Shown piece by piece: positions 22,931-32,674 of a stretch of DNA of 64,000 nt. The position numbers and the translations under genes were made by a program. This DNA comes from Myxocyprinus asiaticus (lineage: Eukaryota > Chordata > Actinopteri > Cypriniformes > Catostomidae), in the NCBI RefSeq assembly GCF_019703515.2, contig NC_059379.1, forward strand, positions 22,185,880 to 22,249,879, given 5' to 3'. Position 1 is the first letter of the stretch. Every line of letters begins with the position of its first letter. The notes under the pieces were generated by a model. That model made no database searches. It saw only the letters and a list, made by a program, of their open reading frames with translations, and was not told the DNA's origin.

Positions 22931-24402
22931 GAACGGCACCTGACGTTCCCTCCTGGACGACTGGACTTGCGAGCATGAAATTCTTGAATTAGTTTGGGGT
23001 CCAAGATGTCCTTGGCAGGAACCCAGGAGCACTCCTCAGGGTCATATCTTTCCCAGTCCACAAGATACTGCCGGGACCCATGTACTCGATGGGCATCCAG
23101 TATTCTGTGGACTGTGTAAGCTGGCTGGCCACCACTGATACGAGGAGGGGGAGGTTTACCTGTCGCAAGAAAAGGAGAAGACAAAACAGGTTTTAACAGT
23201 GAGACATGAAAAGTGGGATTTTTCTTCAAAGACCTAGGCAAATATAAACAGTAAGTAACTGGGTTTACTTTCCTGGCAATCCTGAAGGGGCCAATGAACC
23301 TCTGGGAAAGTTTACGGGATTCCACCCGCAAGGGAATGTCCTTGGTTTAGAGCAAGACTCTTTGGCCGGGGCGCAGAGTGGGGGCAGGTCTGCGTCTACG
23401 ATTGGCCTGGTGCTGATACTGCTGAGAGACCTTCAAGAGCTTGAGTCGGGCTTTTTTCCATGTCTGGCGGCAACGTTTAACGAACTGTTGAGCAGAAGGA
23501 ACTGCAACCTCCACTTCTTGCTCAGGGAATAGAGGAGGGGTGTATCCCAACTGGCACTCGAAAGGGGACATGCCTGTAACTGAGGAGCGAAGGGTATTGT
23601 GAGCGTATTCTGCCCACATGACGAAGGAAGACCAAGAGGATGGGTTGTTAGCTGCCATACACCTCAGTGTAGTCTCAAGATCTTGGTTAAGCCTCTCCGT
23701 TTGCCCATTGGACTCTGGGTGGAACCCAGAAGATAGACTCACTGTAGCCCCCAGAGATTGACAAAATACCCTCCAGAATCGGGAGGAAAATTGGGGTCCT
23801 CGATCAGAGATGATGTCTTGTGGGATGCCAAAGACTCGGAAGACGTGGTTTATAACCAATTCAGCAGTTTCTTTAGCGGTGGGTAGTTTGGGCAGAGGAA
23901 TAAATCGGGCAGCCTTGGAGAATCTATCAACTATGACCATGATAGTGGTGTTGCCTCGTGATAGCGGAAGTCCAGTGATAAAATCCATAGAAAGATGAGA
24001 CCAAGGTCTATGAGGTATGGAGAGAGGATGAAATAGCCCCTGTGGAGAGCGGTGAGGGACCTTATTTTGGTTGCATGTGGGACATGCGTTTACAAATGTT
24101 GTCGCATCCTCCTTGATAGTTGACCACCAAAATCGTCTTTGGAGGAGCTCAAGAGTGCGAGAGGTACCAGGATGACAAGTGAGAAGAGAGGAGCGTCCCC
24201 ACTGGAGGATCTGGGAGCGGACAGCTTTAGGGACAAACAGGCAGTGGGTTGGCCCCCCTCCTGGGTCAGGTTCTCGGGCTTGGGCTTGTTTTACAGTATT
24301 TTCCAGATCCCACCTGATAGGAGCTATTATCTTGGAACTGGGGATAATTGATGCAATAGAATCTTCCTGAGGAGTGTTTACATATACTCGGGGAAAAAGC
24401 AT
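22927..24402 (-). pseudogene. Gypsy integrase with chromodomain, one in-frame stop
   Basis: 23347-24402 carries the integrase: a zinc-binding end with 'CHPG' and 'CPTCNQNK', then the DDE core with Asp in 'LSMDFITGLPLS', Asp in 'IISDRGPQFSS' and Glu in 'HPESNGQTERLN'. An in-frame TAA at 23347-23349 separates it from 22927-23331, same frame, which supplies the GPY/F-type segment ('RFIGPFRIARKV') and a chromodomain ('YTVHRILDAHRV', 'YLVDWERYDPEECSWVP'). Chromodomains bind modified histone tails and bias where such elements insert. The usual first His of the HHCC finger seems to be Arg ('WGRSSLLTCHPG'). The frame changes relative to the upstream RNase H near 24405. Not functional as it stands. 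Confidence 0.92.
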
Positions 24403-25816
24403 CAGGTTTTAGGTTTTTAGAGCCGGGGCGGTAGGATAAGATGAACTGGAAACGGTTGAAGAATAAGGACCAACGTGCCTGGCGGGGGTTGAGTCGCTTT
24501 GCCTGCTGACTGTATTCCAGATTTTTGTGGTCCGTGAATACTTGGAATGGGTGTTTGGCCCCCTCAAGCCAATGCCTCCACTCTTCAAGCACTAGCTTAA
24601 CTGCCAGTAACTCTCGATCCCCTACATGATAGTTCATCTCAGTCGGTGTAAGGCAGTGGGAAAGGAATGCACATGGATGCAACTTATTGTCCTCCCCTCT
24701 TTGGGACAGCACAGCTCCAACCCCTACGTCCGAAGCATCAACCTCCACGATGAAGGGTTTATCTGGGTTAGGGAGAATGAGAATAGGTGCAGAGGTAAAA
24801 TGGCTTTTGAGTTTGCTGAAGGCCAACTCTGCTTCATGTCCCCAATTAAAGCTGGTTGTGTTCCCCTTGGTGAGGGCAGATAAAGGAGCCATCACAGTAC
24901 TGAAGTTCCGGATGAACTTGCGATAAAAATTGGCGAAACCAAGGAAACGCTGTACTTCCTTTACCAACGAGGGGGAGGGCCAATCCACAACTGCTTGAAC
25001 CTTTTGAGGGTCCATTTGTATCTGGCCAGGCTTGATAATGAACCCCAGGAACTGAACTTTGGTCACATGGAACTCGCATTTCTCAGGTTTAACATAAAGA
25101 TGGTTTTCAAGAAGACGTCTGAGAACCTTACTGACATGTTTTACATGTTCTTGGAGGGAACTCGAGAAGATGAGGATATCGTCCAAGTAGACAAACACAA
25201 ATTGGTTGAGCATGTCTCTGAGAACATCATTAATGAGAGCTTGAAATACTGCAGGAGCATTGGTGAGACCGAAGGGTATAACCAAATATTCATAGTGCCC
25301 AGTGGGCGTGTTGAAGGCGGTCTTCCATTCATCTCCTTGCCTGATGCGCACGAGATGGTAGGCATTGCGCAAGTCAAGCTTAGTGAAGATGGAGGCTTCT
25401 TGCAGAATTTCGAAAGCAGTGGTCATTAATGGCAAGGGATAGCGGTTTCGAATAGTGATCTTATTAAGGCCCCTGTAATCAATACATGGCCGGAGTCCGC
25501 CATCCTTCTTCCCAACGAAAAAGAATCCAGCTCCAGCAGGGGAAGTGGATGGTTGGATGATACCTGCCGCAAGGGATTCATTAATGTATTTGTCCATAGC
25601 AGTTCGTTCGGGGGGAGACAAAGAGAATATACGACCTCTGGGGGGGCAGGTTCCTGGGAGCAGCTCAATGGCGCAATCATAGGGGCGATGAGGAGGTAAG
25701 GAGGGTGCCTTCCTTTTGCTGAACACTGCTTTGAGGTGATGGTACTGAGCAGGGACTTGAGACAGATCTAGGGTTTCTTGGGACTCGAGAACAAGATCAG
25801 GGGAATTCTGGGCCAA
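24403..25816 (-). pseudogene. Gypsy reverse transcriptase-RNase H
   Basis: An open minus-strand frame of about 470 aa before it shifts (it runs on out of frame to 24266). Reverse transcriptase motifs in order: '[16 protein letters not shown]', '[15 protein letters not shown]' (first catalytic Asp), '[12 protein letters not shown]', '[11 protein letters not shown]' (catalytic Asp pair), 'KVQFLGFII'. RNase H follows with '[16 protein letters not shown]', '[21 protein letters not shown]' and 'FTDHKNLEY'. At 'KPDA' the reading shifts: sequence that should read on into the integrase linker is in another frame, consistent with loss of about 10 bases near 24405. It would act in virus-like particles, copying element RNA into DNA. 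Confidence 0.93.
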
Positions 25817-25840
25817 ACATGTAGTCTGACAGGTGGGACC

Positions 25841-26266
25841 CTAACTGAGAACAGCGCCAGTGGACCAGTCAAAGTGTGGGTTATGCTGGAGGAGCCAGGG
25901 GTGACCGAGGATAATAGGAAACTCTGGAGTCTGTATAAGGTGAAAGCACATTCTCTCCTGGTGCTGGTAAGCGACGAGACCAAGGAGAGAGGTGAGGTGG
26001 GTTATTTTCCCTGGAGCTAACGGTCTTCCATCCAAGGCTGTCGCAGTTAGGGGATCAGGAAGGGAATTAATAGGAATCTGGAGACTTTTGGCAAAGGAAA
26101 TATCCATGAAATTCCCGGCAGCACCAGAATCAATCAATGCCTGGAGTTGGTGTTTTTGATCTCCCCAAGTGAGTGTGATGGGAAGGAACAATCCAGAGTT
26201 GGAAGGTGAAGCTGTGCGTGTAACTCCCATTACAGTCCTTCATTGCCTGTACGGGACTGGGCGTTT
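25841..26266 (-). pseudogene. Gypsy aspartic protease region
   Basis: The protease active site is visible in 'QALIDSGAAGNFMD' (Asp-Ser-Gly), followed by 'FPIILGHPWLLQHNP'. It cleaves Gag and Pol of the element. The domain is in the -1 frame relative to gag, so it should be reached by ribosomal frameshifting at 26263-26269. An in-frame TAG (25841-25843) cuts it off from the reverse transcriptase, which is in the same frame. A TGA (26240-26242) lies in the -1 frame between the slippery site and the first ATG of this frame at 26230, so Gag-Pol fusion would fail twice in this copy. Confidence 0.88.
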
Positions 26267-27222
26267 CCCGAAAGCTCGGGGCAGGAGGAGCGAAAATTAC
26301 CATACAATCCACAATATAGACAATGGCGCTCTCTCATGCGACGGTCTCGTTCTGATGGGGAAAGCCTTGTCCTTCCCAATTGCATGGGTTCCGAGGACTC
26401 GTGGGGCACTGATAGCATTTGAGCAAGTGCTGGACTGACAGACAATGTGGAAACAGATGGCCGGTTCAGTCTTCTCTCCCTCAGGTGATTATCCAGCCGG
26501 ATTGCTTGATCCATGAGGGTCTCGAGATCACGAGCAGGTTCTCTGGTAGCCATATCATCCTGGATTGCCTCAGACAGACCATTCAGGAAACACACCACGA
26601 GGGCCTCGTCATTCCAGCCGCTCCCTGCTGCAACTGTCCGAAACTGTATGGCATATTCAGCCGCACTGCCGTTACCTTGTCGGAGGGTGAGAAGTCTCTT
26701 AGAGGCTTGCCGGCCACTGAGGGGGTGGTCAAAGACTCGCTTGAACTCCTTTTCAAACACAGAATAACTTGAACAGAAGGATGCCTGTGCCTTCCAGACC
26801 ATTGTTGCCCAAGAAAGAGTCTTGCCAGAAAGGAGGGTGATAACATATGCGATCTTGGCCCGATCTGAGAGGAAGGAAGATGGTTGTAATTCAAATGTGA
26901 GAGAGCATTGAGTCAGGAACCCATCACATGCACTGGGATCACCTGAGAAATGTTGTGGTGGAGGTAGGCGAGGTTCAATCAGAGGAGAGAGTACTCGAGA
27001 ATCCGGAAGGGGAACTGAGGCAGCAGTAGAAGCAGTAGCTGAGGTAGAGGACAGCCGGTCCAAGATCTGACGAACAGAAATCATGAGATCCGACAGCACT
27101 TGTGAGTGTTTAGCCATCACAGTCTCCTGCTGGACTAGTGCTGACTCATGGCGTTGGATTGTGGATTCCTGCTGAGCAATTGTGGCCAGGAGTTCTTGAG
27201 CATTAGGCGTCTCTGGGTTCAT
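26230..27222 (-). CDS. Gypsy Gag polyprotein
   Basis: 330 aa, open from ATG at 27222, which begins only 18 bases after the LTR. It forms the particle that packages element RNA. Residues about 5-60 are Gln/Glu-rich and probably a coiled coil ('IAQQESTIQRHESALVQQE'). The capsid core follows ('PQHFSGDPSACDGFLTQC', 'FEKEFKRVFDHP', 'LLTLRQGNGSAAEYAIQFR'), the same organisation as sushi-type Gag and the vertebrate RTL/PNMA Gag-derived proteins. Near the C-terminus there is a single zinc knuckle, CLYCGLYGNFRSSC, with Asn where CCHC knuckles have His. Its TAA overlaps the ATG of the protease frame (TAATG). It is the only long uninterrupted frame of this element. Confidence 0.92.
   Translation of the reverse strand: MNPETPNAQELLATIAQQESTIQRHESALVQQETVMAKHSQVLSDLMISVRQILDRLSSTSATASTAASVPLPDSRVLSPLIEPRLPPPQHFSGDPSACDGFLTQCSLTFELQPSSFLSDRAKIAYVITLLSGKTLSWATMVWKAQASFCSSYSVFEKEFKRVFDHPLSGRQASKRLLTLRQGNGSAAEYAIQFRTVAAGSGWNDEALVVCFLNGLSEAIQDDMATREPARDLETLMDQAIRLDNHLRERRLNRPSVSTLSVSPALAQMLSVPHESSEPMQLGRTRLSPSERDRRMRERHCLYCGLYGNFRSSCPELSGNAQSRTGNEGL
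26263..26269 (-). promoter_or_regulatory. GGGAAAC -1 frameshift heptamer
   Basis: On the minus strand, GGGAAAC is read in the gag frame as xxG GGA AAC, which fits the X XXY YYZ slippery pattern. It sits 11 codons before the gag stop, and the protease is in the -1 frame. The same heptamer is used by the sushi-derived mammalian gene PEG10. A downstream pseudoknot was not evaluated. Confidence 0.75.
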
Positions 27223-27240
27223 AATGTGGCTTGGTTATTC
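27223..27240 (-). promoter_or_regulatory. Primer-binding site, self-priming type
   Basis: Next to the 5' LTR the minus strand reads GAATAACCAAGCCACATT. Its AATAACCAAGC is exactly complementary to GCTTGGTTATT, transcribed from 27611-27601 inside the same LTR. Tf1/sushi elements prime cDNA synthesis with the first 11 nt of their own mRNA instead of a tRNA, and this arrangement fits. The mRNA start is inferred. Confidence 0.75.
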
Positions 27241-27313
27241 TATCAGAGCCAGGAATCGAACTTGGGTCTCTGGCACAAGAGTCTTAATTTCTACCACTGA
27301 GCCACAGAAGGGA
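27241..27313 (-). other. tRNA-like sequence with A- and B-box motifs at LTR 3' end
   Basis: On the minus strand TGGCTCAGTGGTAGA (A-box-like, 27304-27290) is followed 32 nt later by GTTCGATTCC (B-box-like, 27261-27252), with tRNA spacing and overall resemblance to a glycine tRNA body. The acceptor stem does not pair, so it is not a tRNA gene. The B-box part is also present in the 3' LTR (22571-22593, one change); the A-box part falls in the segment deleted there. Confidence 0.6.
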
Positions 27314-27765
27314 GTTGAACCCAGTAGTCAGACGCGCTCTTAAAATAACTCAGAAGAGTTTCTTAACAAAAATAGCAAAAGAGTACAAAAACATTTTCTT
27401 ACTGACAATCACAAAAAACAGAAAAATCTTTAGTCCAGAAAAGGATCCGAAAGGAGGAAAAAATAATCTCCAAAAAACTCAGGAAAAAGACACCAAAAAA
27501 CAGCAAAAACTAAACACGGGGAAAGAACAAACCAAAAGGCTTACAAAGTTTAGTACTTGGAACTAGAGCAGACTTACGGCAGTAACTGGCTAGGAACATC
27601 AATAACCAAGCAAAGAAACAAAGGAAGTGATCAACTTAAATACACAGTCCAGAACGAGGCGCAGGTGAAAACAATAACACATGATAAAATGGCGGGAAAC
27701 TGAAATGAAACACAATGAGGGCCTCTAGTGGCCAAAATAAAACATTAAAGCAAAAAACTCTGACA
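27241..27765 (-). repeat. Gypsy 5' LTR, full length
   Basis: 525 bp. Ends are TGTCAGAG (minus-strand 5' end, at 27765) and CTGATA (27241; the partner LTR has CTGACA). If transcription starts at 27611, as the self-priming match suggests, U3 is about 155 bp and R plus U5 about 370 bp. The last 70 bp (minus strand) look tRNA-like. Confidence 0.92.
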
Positions 27766-27770
27766 CCAAG

Positions 27771-28620
27771 ATAGCTTAATGCTAAAGCCCAGCTTTGTCC
27801 CTAAGCTATCATACAAGCAGATACACGCGGTAACCGGTAGACGCCATTGACTGGTTTCTCGCCGCCCCCATTCGCGGTCATATTCCCTGGCCGGAAGTCT
27901 TGCATGACATACTCTCCACGAGAGTCACATCTGCCATTTTGTGCACGTCCCTCCTTACACACACACACACACACACACACTGTCACACACACCTTATGTG
28001 TTATAGGATTATTTTTTTTTAATATCTAATCATATCACTGTTTAGTTTGTAGTTGTAAGTCAGAAGTTTATTGACTGCATTGTATTAATTATTAATTGAT
28101 ATTACTGCATAAATAAACTTTGTTTATATTACAAAGAGAAGTGTTTTGGTTTGTTTTGCATACGCCTGTGTCATGCTGACGGGATGTCAGTGCTCGGATT
28201 CAAACCTTCATTCATTGTTTTTTTTTTCCCGAAAATCGATATTCTTCGGATGTCGATTTTCCTAAGAAAACAATCTAATATTGAGACTGTTTTACTATCT
28301 GGTTATTAGTCCCGGATTCCAGGGTGGTGCCCCATCAGTGTCAATCCTTATTAATATTCTATTGATTTTTGATAATTGATAATTATCTTTGATGATTGTT
28401 GAATCTGAATGATCAATAAGCTAGTGTTAATTTTAATTAATGTTTCATTGATGTTAACAATTAACGATTATCTTTGATAATTGTTGATTTAAAGGATTAA
28501 AAAAGCTAACGTTGATTCTCATCAATGTTCTATTGATTTTAATAATTAATAATTATCTTTGATAATTATTAATTATTGCTAATAACCAAACTTGCTCCTA
28601 AACGTAGCACACTACATTTA
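27771..28620 (+). repeat. Unclassified interspersed repeat, copy B, right part
   Basis: Continues copy A homology from about 4770: 'ctttgtccctaagctatc', a CA run (27957-27981), 'attaattgatattactgcat', AATAAA, 'ccggattccagggtggtgcc', then three ~85-bp tandem units starting at 28353, 28439 and 28524. Past 28590 it extends beyond the end of copy A into 'ttgctcctaaacgtagcaca'. Confidence 0.75.
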
Positions 28621-28978
28621 CTGGAGCCCCCATATGAGGTTTTAATGAGTTAGATTCAATTAATTAATTAAAATATTAATTAAAAACTAAAGAAATAATT
28701 ATTAATTATTTCTGATAGTAACACTGATCTAAACAACCAGTAAAGCCCGACAAGGAGCAGTAAAATCATTATGCGCCTGACACAGTACTTATGACTTATT
28801 TGGTGACCCTAACCAAACACCCCTTATGACACTAGCCCATGGCAAAACTAAGGCCCTTTTTTCATGCCATGTTAAGAACAGGATGATGTGCCAAGACCAT
28901 GCACTAATACTAATACTAAATACTAAATACTAATACTAATACTAAAACTAATACTACTAATTTACAATTGTTTAAAGT
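28621..28978. repeat. A+T-rich sequence and (ACTAAT)n microsatellite
   Basis: Imperfect ACTAAT/ACTAAAT units run over about 28903-28962. The rest, 28621-28900, may be further sequence of the copy B element. No gene. Confidence 0.5.
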
Positions 28979-29160
28979 ATGGCTGTTGATGGCAGCACAA
29001 AAAGAATAAGGAGCTTTTTCAAAAAGGATGTGTTCTTGTATTCAGAGACAGCCGGAAAGAGCACAACAGAATGCAGAGGTCTCTAGATGTGTTTTTCAAA
29101 GTTTCAAACTACTTTTAACTTGACAAAGCATCTTAAACACATCAACTATGGCATGAGAAG
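28979..29160 (+). pseudogene. BED-type zinc-finger remnant (hAT/ZBED-like)
   Basis: From the ATG at 28979 the plus strand reads a short N-terminus ending 'SFFKKD', then 'TTECRGL', a TAG, and in the same frame 'FQTTFNLTKHLKHI'. The T-x-NL-x-KHL-x-x-H pattern is the second half of a BED zinc finger, as found at the N-terminus of hAT transposases and ZBED proteins. The first Cys pair is degraded and a stop interrupts it. No hAT catalytic region follows. Probably a decayed transposon fragment. Confidence 0.4.
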
Positions 29161-30607
29161 CAGCAGCGGCTGGGGGTTTAGGGTTGGCCACTGCTGTGGA
29201 AATAACAAAAATACCCCTTAACATTTTCGTCATTACTTTCGTAAACAAGATTAACACAGAACAGGACAGTTTGACAGCACTTAACATGGGGTGCTGCAGC
29301 ACCCCCAGCACCCCTACTTCCCGTGGCTATGCCCTTTTCTCTCCATGATAAACAATGTAGACTCACATGCTGATGCTAAAGTAAATGAACAACATGCCCC
29401 TCTCAGTCGGTCGGTACATGTACCAGGTCATTCAGTTTGTTTATGAATGAGAAGTTTCACGAGTACCACTTCTCACTGTGCATGTGCTGCTGTAGCCAAG
29501 CACATGACTAGCTGTAGCTGTAACCATTCAAGGGATCTGCCTTGGTTGGACCGTGATTGCCAAGCATGCAATTGGCTGCTGCTGTAATCAATCACAAGGG
29601 TGTAAGCGCTCTTAACCATTGGTGTTGTTTCACAATGTGCAGCTGCCGGCAGAGACAAAACAATACAAATTTGTGTATTTGACTCCAATTCCGAGTCCAG
29701 GTTGTTACCATGTTTTTGTACATGTAACCTTGCTAGCAATACAGTCAAACTGTTTTATTCTACTGAAATATTTTCCAGGACAAATAATAATTTTCCAGGA
29801 CATTTAAGTATTTTTCTAATTTTCCATTACTGGAAAACTGCATCGCAAAATTCCTGGACATGTGGGAACCCTGCAACAGGTGTTTTGTTTCTCTTCTCCC
29901 TGCAGCAGGTTCTCTTCACAGAGTATTTCTGGTAGCAGTTTACACAAAGCATTTTTGTTATGTCTGCCTTTCTTGTCAAAGGTTCTGTAGTATGATATGA
30001 GGGAGCAATATGAAAGGTGGGAAAACTAGATCGCTTGTGTACTTGCAATATTGAAAGCTTTGCTTTGTTGATTATAAACAGGAGCGATAGTTTTATCGCA
30101 TCGCTCGCTTACAGAGACATGGTACAGCACCATTCGCACGTTGAATCTTAAGTTCAGTAAATATGCAACAAACTTACTTGTGACTTTCTCTCTACACAAA
30201 ACTCAACAAGTGTTCAGTAAGGTGCACAAGAGAGGGAGAGAGGGATGCGGAAGAGCTGATTTACTCACGCAGATTCTGGAATAATAGTTTGATACAAACA
30301 CAAGATAATTTTTTTTTCATCTGTATGGATTAGTTTACCAATTCTCAGTTACATGTTAAAGTAAATAAAAGTGTGTGGTAATTCCCTGCATTCTGAACGT
30401 GGAACATAAGGGAATTATTAAATGTGTGGTTGCAGTCCCGCACTGATTTTCAGACCCTGTGGGTATCCTGTTTTTTCTGTTGCAGGACACACTCACGTTG
30501 GACTGCTATACGGTGACGTCACTGCATGTGTGTGTGTTATTGAACATAAAAGGAAAAATGTTGAATGTTCTTGAATTTCCTTCTCCATACAATGTCAGGC
30601 CATAGTG
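29161..30607. other. Non-coding stretch
   Basis: No gene recognised. 29285-29335 ('gggtgctgcagcacccccag', 'cttcccgtggctatgcc') looks like the end of a common fish repeat. A short dyad is present around 30085-30110 (gagcgatag...tcgcatcgctc). Confidence 0.45.
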
Positions 30608-31037
30608 ACCAGTCTGTCAACCCCCAAAAACTGTCATAAAAGCACCATAAACTACATTAAGTAACTGTACACAACTGTATGTTTCAAGTCTTCTGGAGCT
30701 GAAATAAATTTGTACAGTATGAGGAACAGGACAACTATAATAATTTTTAAAATCAAATAATTCCTGAAACTCAGCATGCAGCTCTCTGATCAAATATATC
30801 ACAGATTTGAGGTAATAACGGTTGATCATTAGACAAATTGATAAAATTATAGTATTGACATCTAACCTGCAGCATAATTTATTTGAGAACAGCATATCTG
30901 CATAATTAGAACTGCATAATTTTGGTCTGTGCCTCACACAAACTATCATGTGGCTTCAGAAGACTTGGAATATAGTGCACAAAACATAAAGACTTTACTG
31001 GTGCTTTTATAACCAGTTTGGAGCTTGACAGACTGGT
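30608..31037. mobile_element. Foldback MITE-like element
   Basis: The ends are perfect reverse complements over 13 bp (ACCAGTCTGTCAA / TTGACAGACTGGT), and the arms stay alignable for about 80 bp ('cataaaagcaccataaact' against 'ctttactggtgcttttata'). No coding capacity. Confidence 0.65.
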
Positions 31038-31437
31038 AATTAAGTGATAGGAAGGAAAACAGGGAGTCCTCTTTTTAAAATTATTAAAAATGTTTTCCTT
31101 TTGTTTGTAATGGCACGAGTGTGAGTAAGTAATAACAGAATATAATTTAAACAGTTAAACCTTAATGACGGCACTGTCTTGCTGTTCTCTTAAATACGTA
31201 TAATGTTCTTTATCCCCAATACTTGCTGTGATGAAGCAGATGAAGGGCCACTTCTCTCTGTTTGCAAAGTGCAGGATCTTGTCTTTGAACACAGGCACAC
31301 CAGTTCTCTTCGAGCTTTGAGGTGGAGTCAGGATTCAAAACTGAGGAAGTCTTTAGATATCAAAGTAAAGAAAAAAAGACAAACACTGTCAGATATTAAC
31401 AAAAATTACCCATGGTTTCACTATAGTATGCATAGTT
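31038..31437. other. Non-coding gap
   Basis: No gene or repeat recognised. The 85-aa frame at 31203-31460 runs into the DIRS terminus and shows no domain. Confidence 0.45.
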
Positions 31438-31718
31438 TAACGTCTCGGTTACTGTCGTAATCTCCGTTCCCTGATGGAGGGAATGAGAAGTTGTGTCGAT
31501 GTAGTGACACTAGTGGTCGCCCTTTGGAGCCCCAAACACCTCAGATCTTTGAGAAAAGGCCGATGAGAATTGGCAAGTGGAATTTGCATGCCACTCCCCT
31601 GGACATATGGGTATAAAAGGAGCTGGCTCGCAACCACTCATTCAGGTTTTGTGCTGAGGAGCCGAGACAGAGTCCTGGCCATTTCAGCGGGTAGTACAGC
31701 ATTGTGGCAGGGGGGACA

Positions 31719-31830
31719 CAACGTCTCGTTCCCTCCATCAGGGAACGGAGGTTACGACAGTAACCGAGACGTTCCCCTTCTGTAACTCACTCGAAGTTGT
31801 GTCGATGTATTGACATTAGGGGTCCCTATG
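31719..31830 (-). repeat. DIRS internal complementary region (D3)
   Basis: 'cctccatcagggaacggagg' and 'gttccccttctgtaactcac' lie head to tail here and are complementary to the element's outer ends at 31441-31490 and about 35190-35232. Same design as in D2. Confidence 0.82.
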
Positions 31831-32674
31831 CGAAACGCCACAACTAGCTGAACCGTGTTACGTGGACTGCCGGTGCAGGTGCAAGCAAGCTGCTGCATGT
31901 GTAGCCTCCCCCAATGCCCCAAAAAATATTGTATACTTCCCCACATCCCTGGGGGGGGGGAAGAGACGTATTTATTATGGAAGTAGGCCGCGTAAGCTGA
32001 GAGAAAAGAGGCCTTTTCTCTCTATGTTTTCTCTCCACAGAGTATTCAGTTATTCAGCTGGGGCCATTTTAATGCTCTACATATGCGCCGGGGAAGGTGT
32101 TCTTTTCCTATCCTATTCTTTCAGGGGGAAAAGACCCCGCGGAGACCACATCCTGCCCGGAGGGGAGGTAACGTGGCAAGCACATCATGTGGGCTCAGAG
32201 CCGCACATGGAAGAGGCATGGTGGTAGGTCCTGCCTGAAAGGGGAGGAGCTATACAAACATGGCACCCTGGACAGAGAGGGCTCTGTCGAAGGGAGACGC
32301 AGGTCTGCCGACAGAGAGACCATACTGCGGAAAATACATCACAGGGGGTTACCAGAGGTATCGGCACCTGTGGAGCACCTACCTCAGTAAGGGCATATTA
32401 GCACACGTACTGGTTCCGGCTGTGAATTCCTCCGCTGAATTCACGAGCCACAGGGCTAGGGAGGAAGGACATCCAGGGTTCACGGGTTCGTGAACTCGCA
32501 TGGGAAAAGAAGCGCACATCTTCGCCTCTTTGGAGGGGAAAGGTGCTATACGCAAGCGATACACCCGGCCAGCTGTCTGTATTCCCGAACGTACCTGTTC
32601 GTACCTGAAAGAACACGGGACGAAACTGTCTCAACCCGGAGATTGTAAAATCTTGTGAAGGTATTGGGTGTCGC

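Larger units (their letters stand above)
22571..27765 (-). mobile_element. Ty3/Gypsy chromovirus, Tf1/sushi-like
   Basis: A complete minus-strand LTR retrotransposon: 5' LTR (27241-27765), primer-binding site, gag, protease, reverse transcriptase, RNase H, integrase with chromodomain, polypurine tract, 3' LTR (22571-22916). The domain order with integrase after RNase H defines Ty3/Gypsy, and the C-terminal chromodomain defines the chromovirus branch. The primer-binding site, frameshift heptamer and Gag type match the Tf1/sushi group known from fish. It is flanked by an imperfect 5-bp duplication (cctag at 22566-22570, ccaag at 27766-27770). Several stops, a frameshift and an LTR deletion make it inactive. 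Confidence 0.93.

Noticed and set aside
27241..27313. True tRNA gene at the Gypsy LTR end
   Set aside because: The acceptor stem does not pair, and the sequence is part of the LTR.
28353..28590. CRISPR-like array
   Set aside because: The ~85-bp units are directly adjacent, without unique spacers of constant length, and the genome is eukaryotic. This is a tandem repeat.
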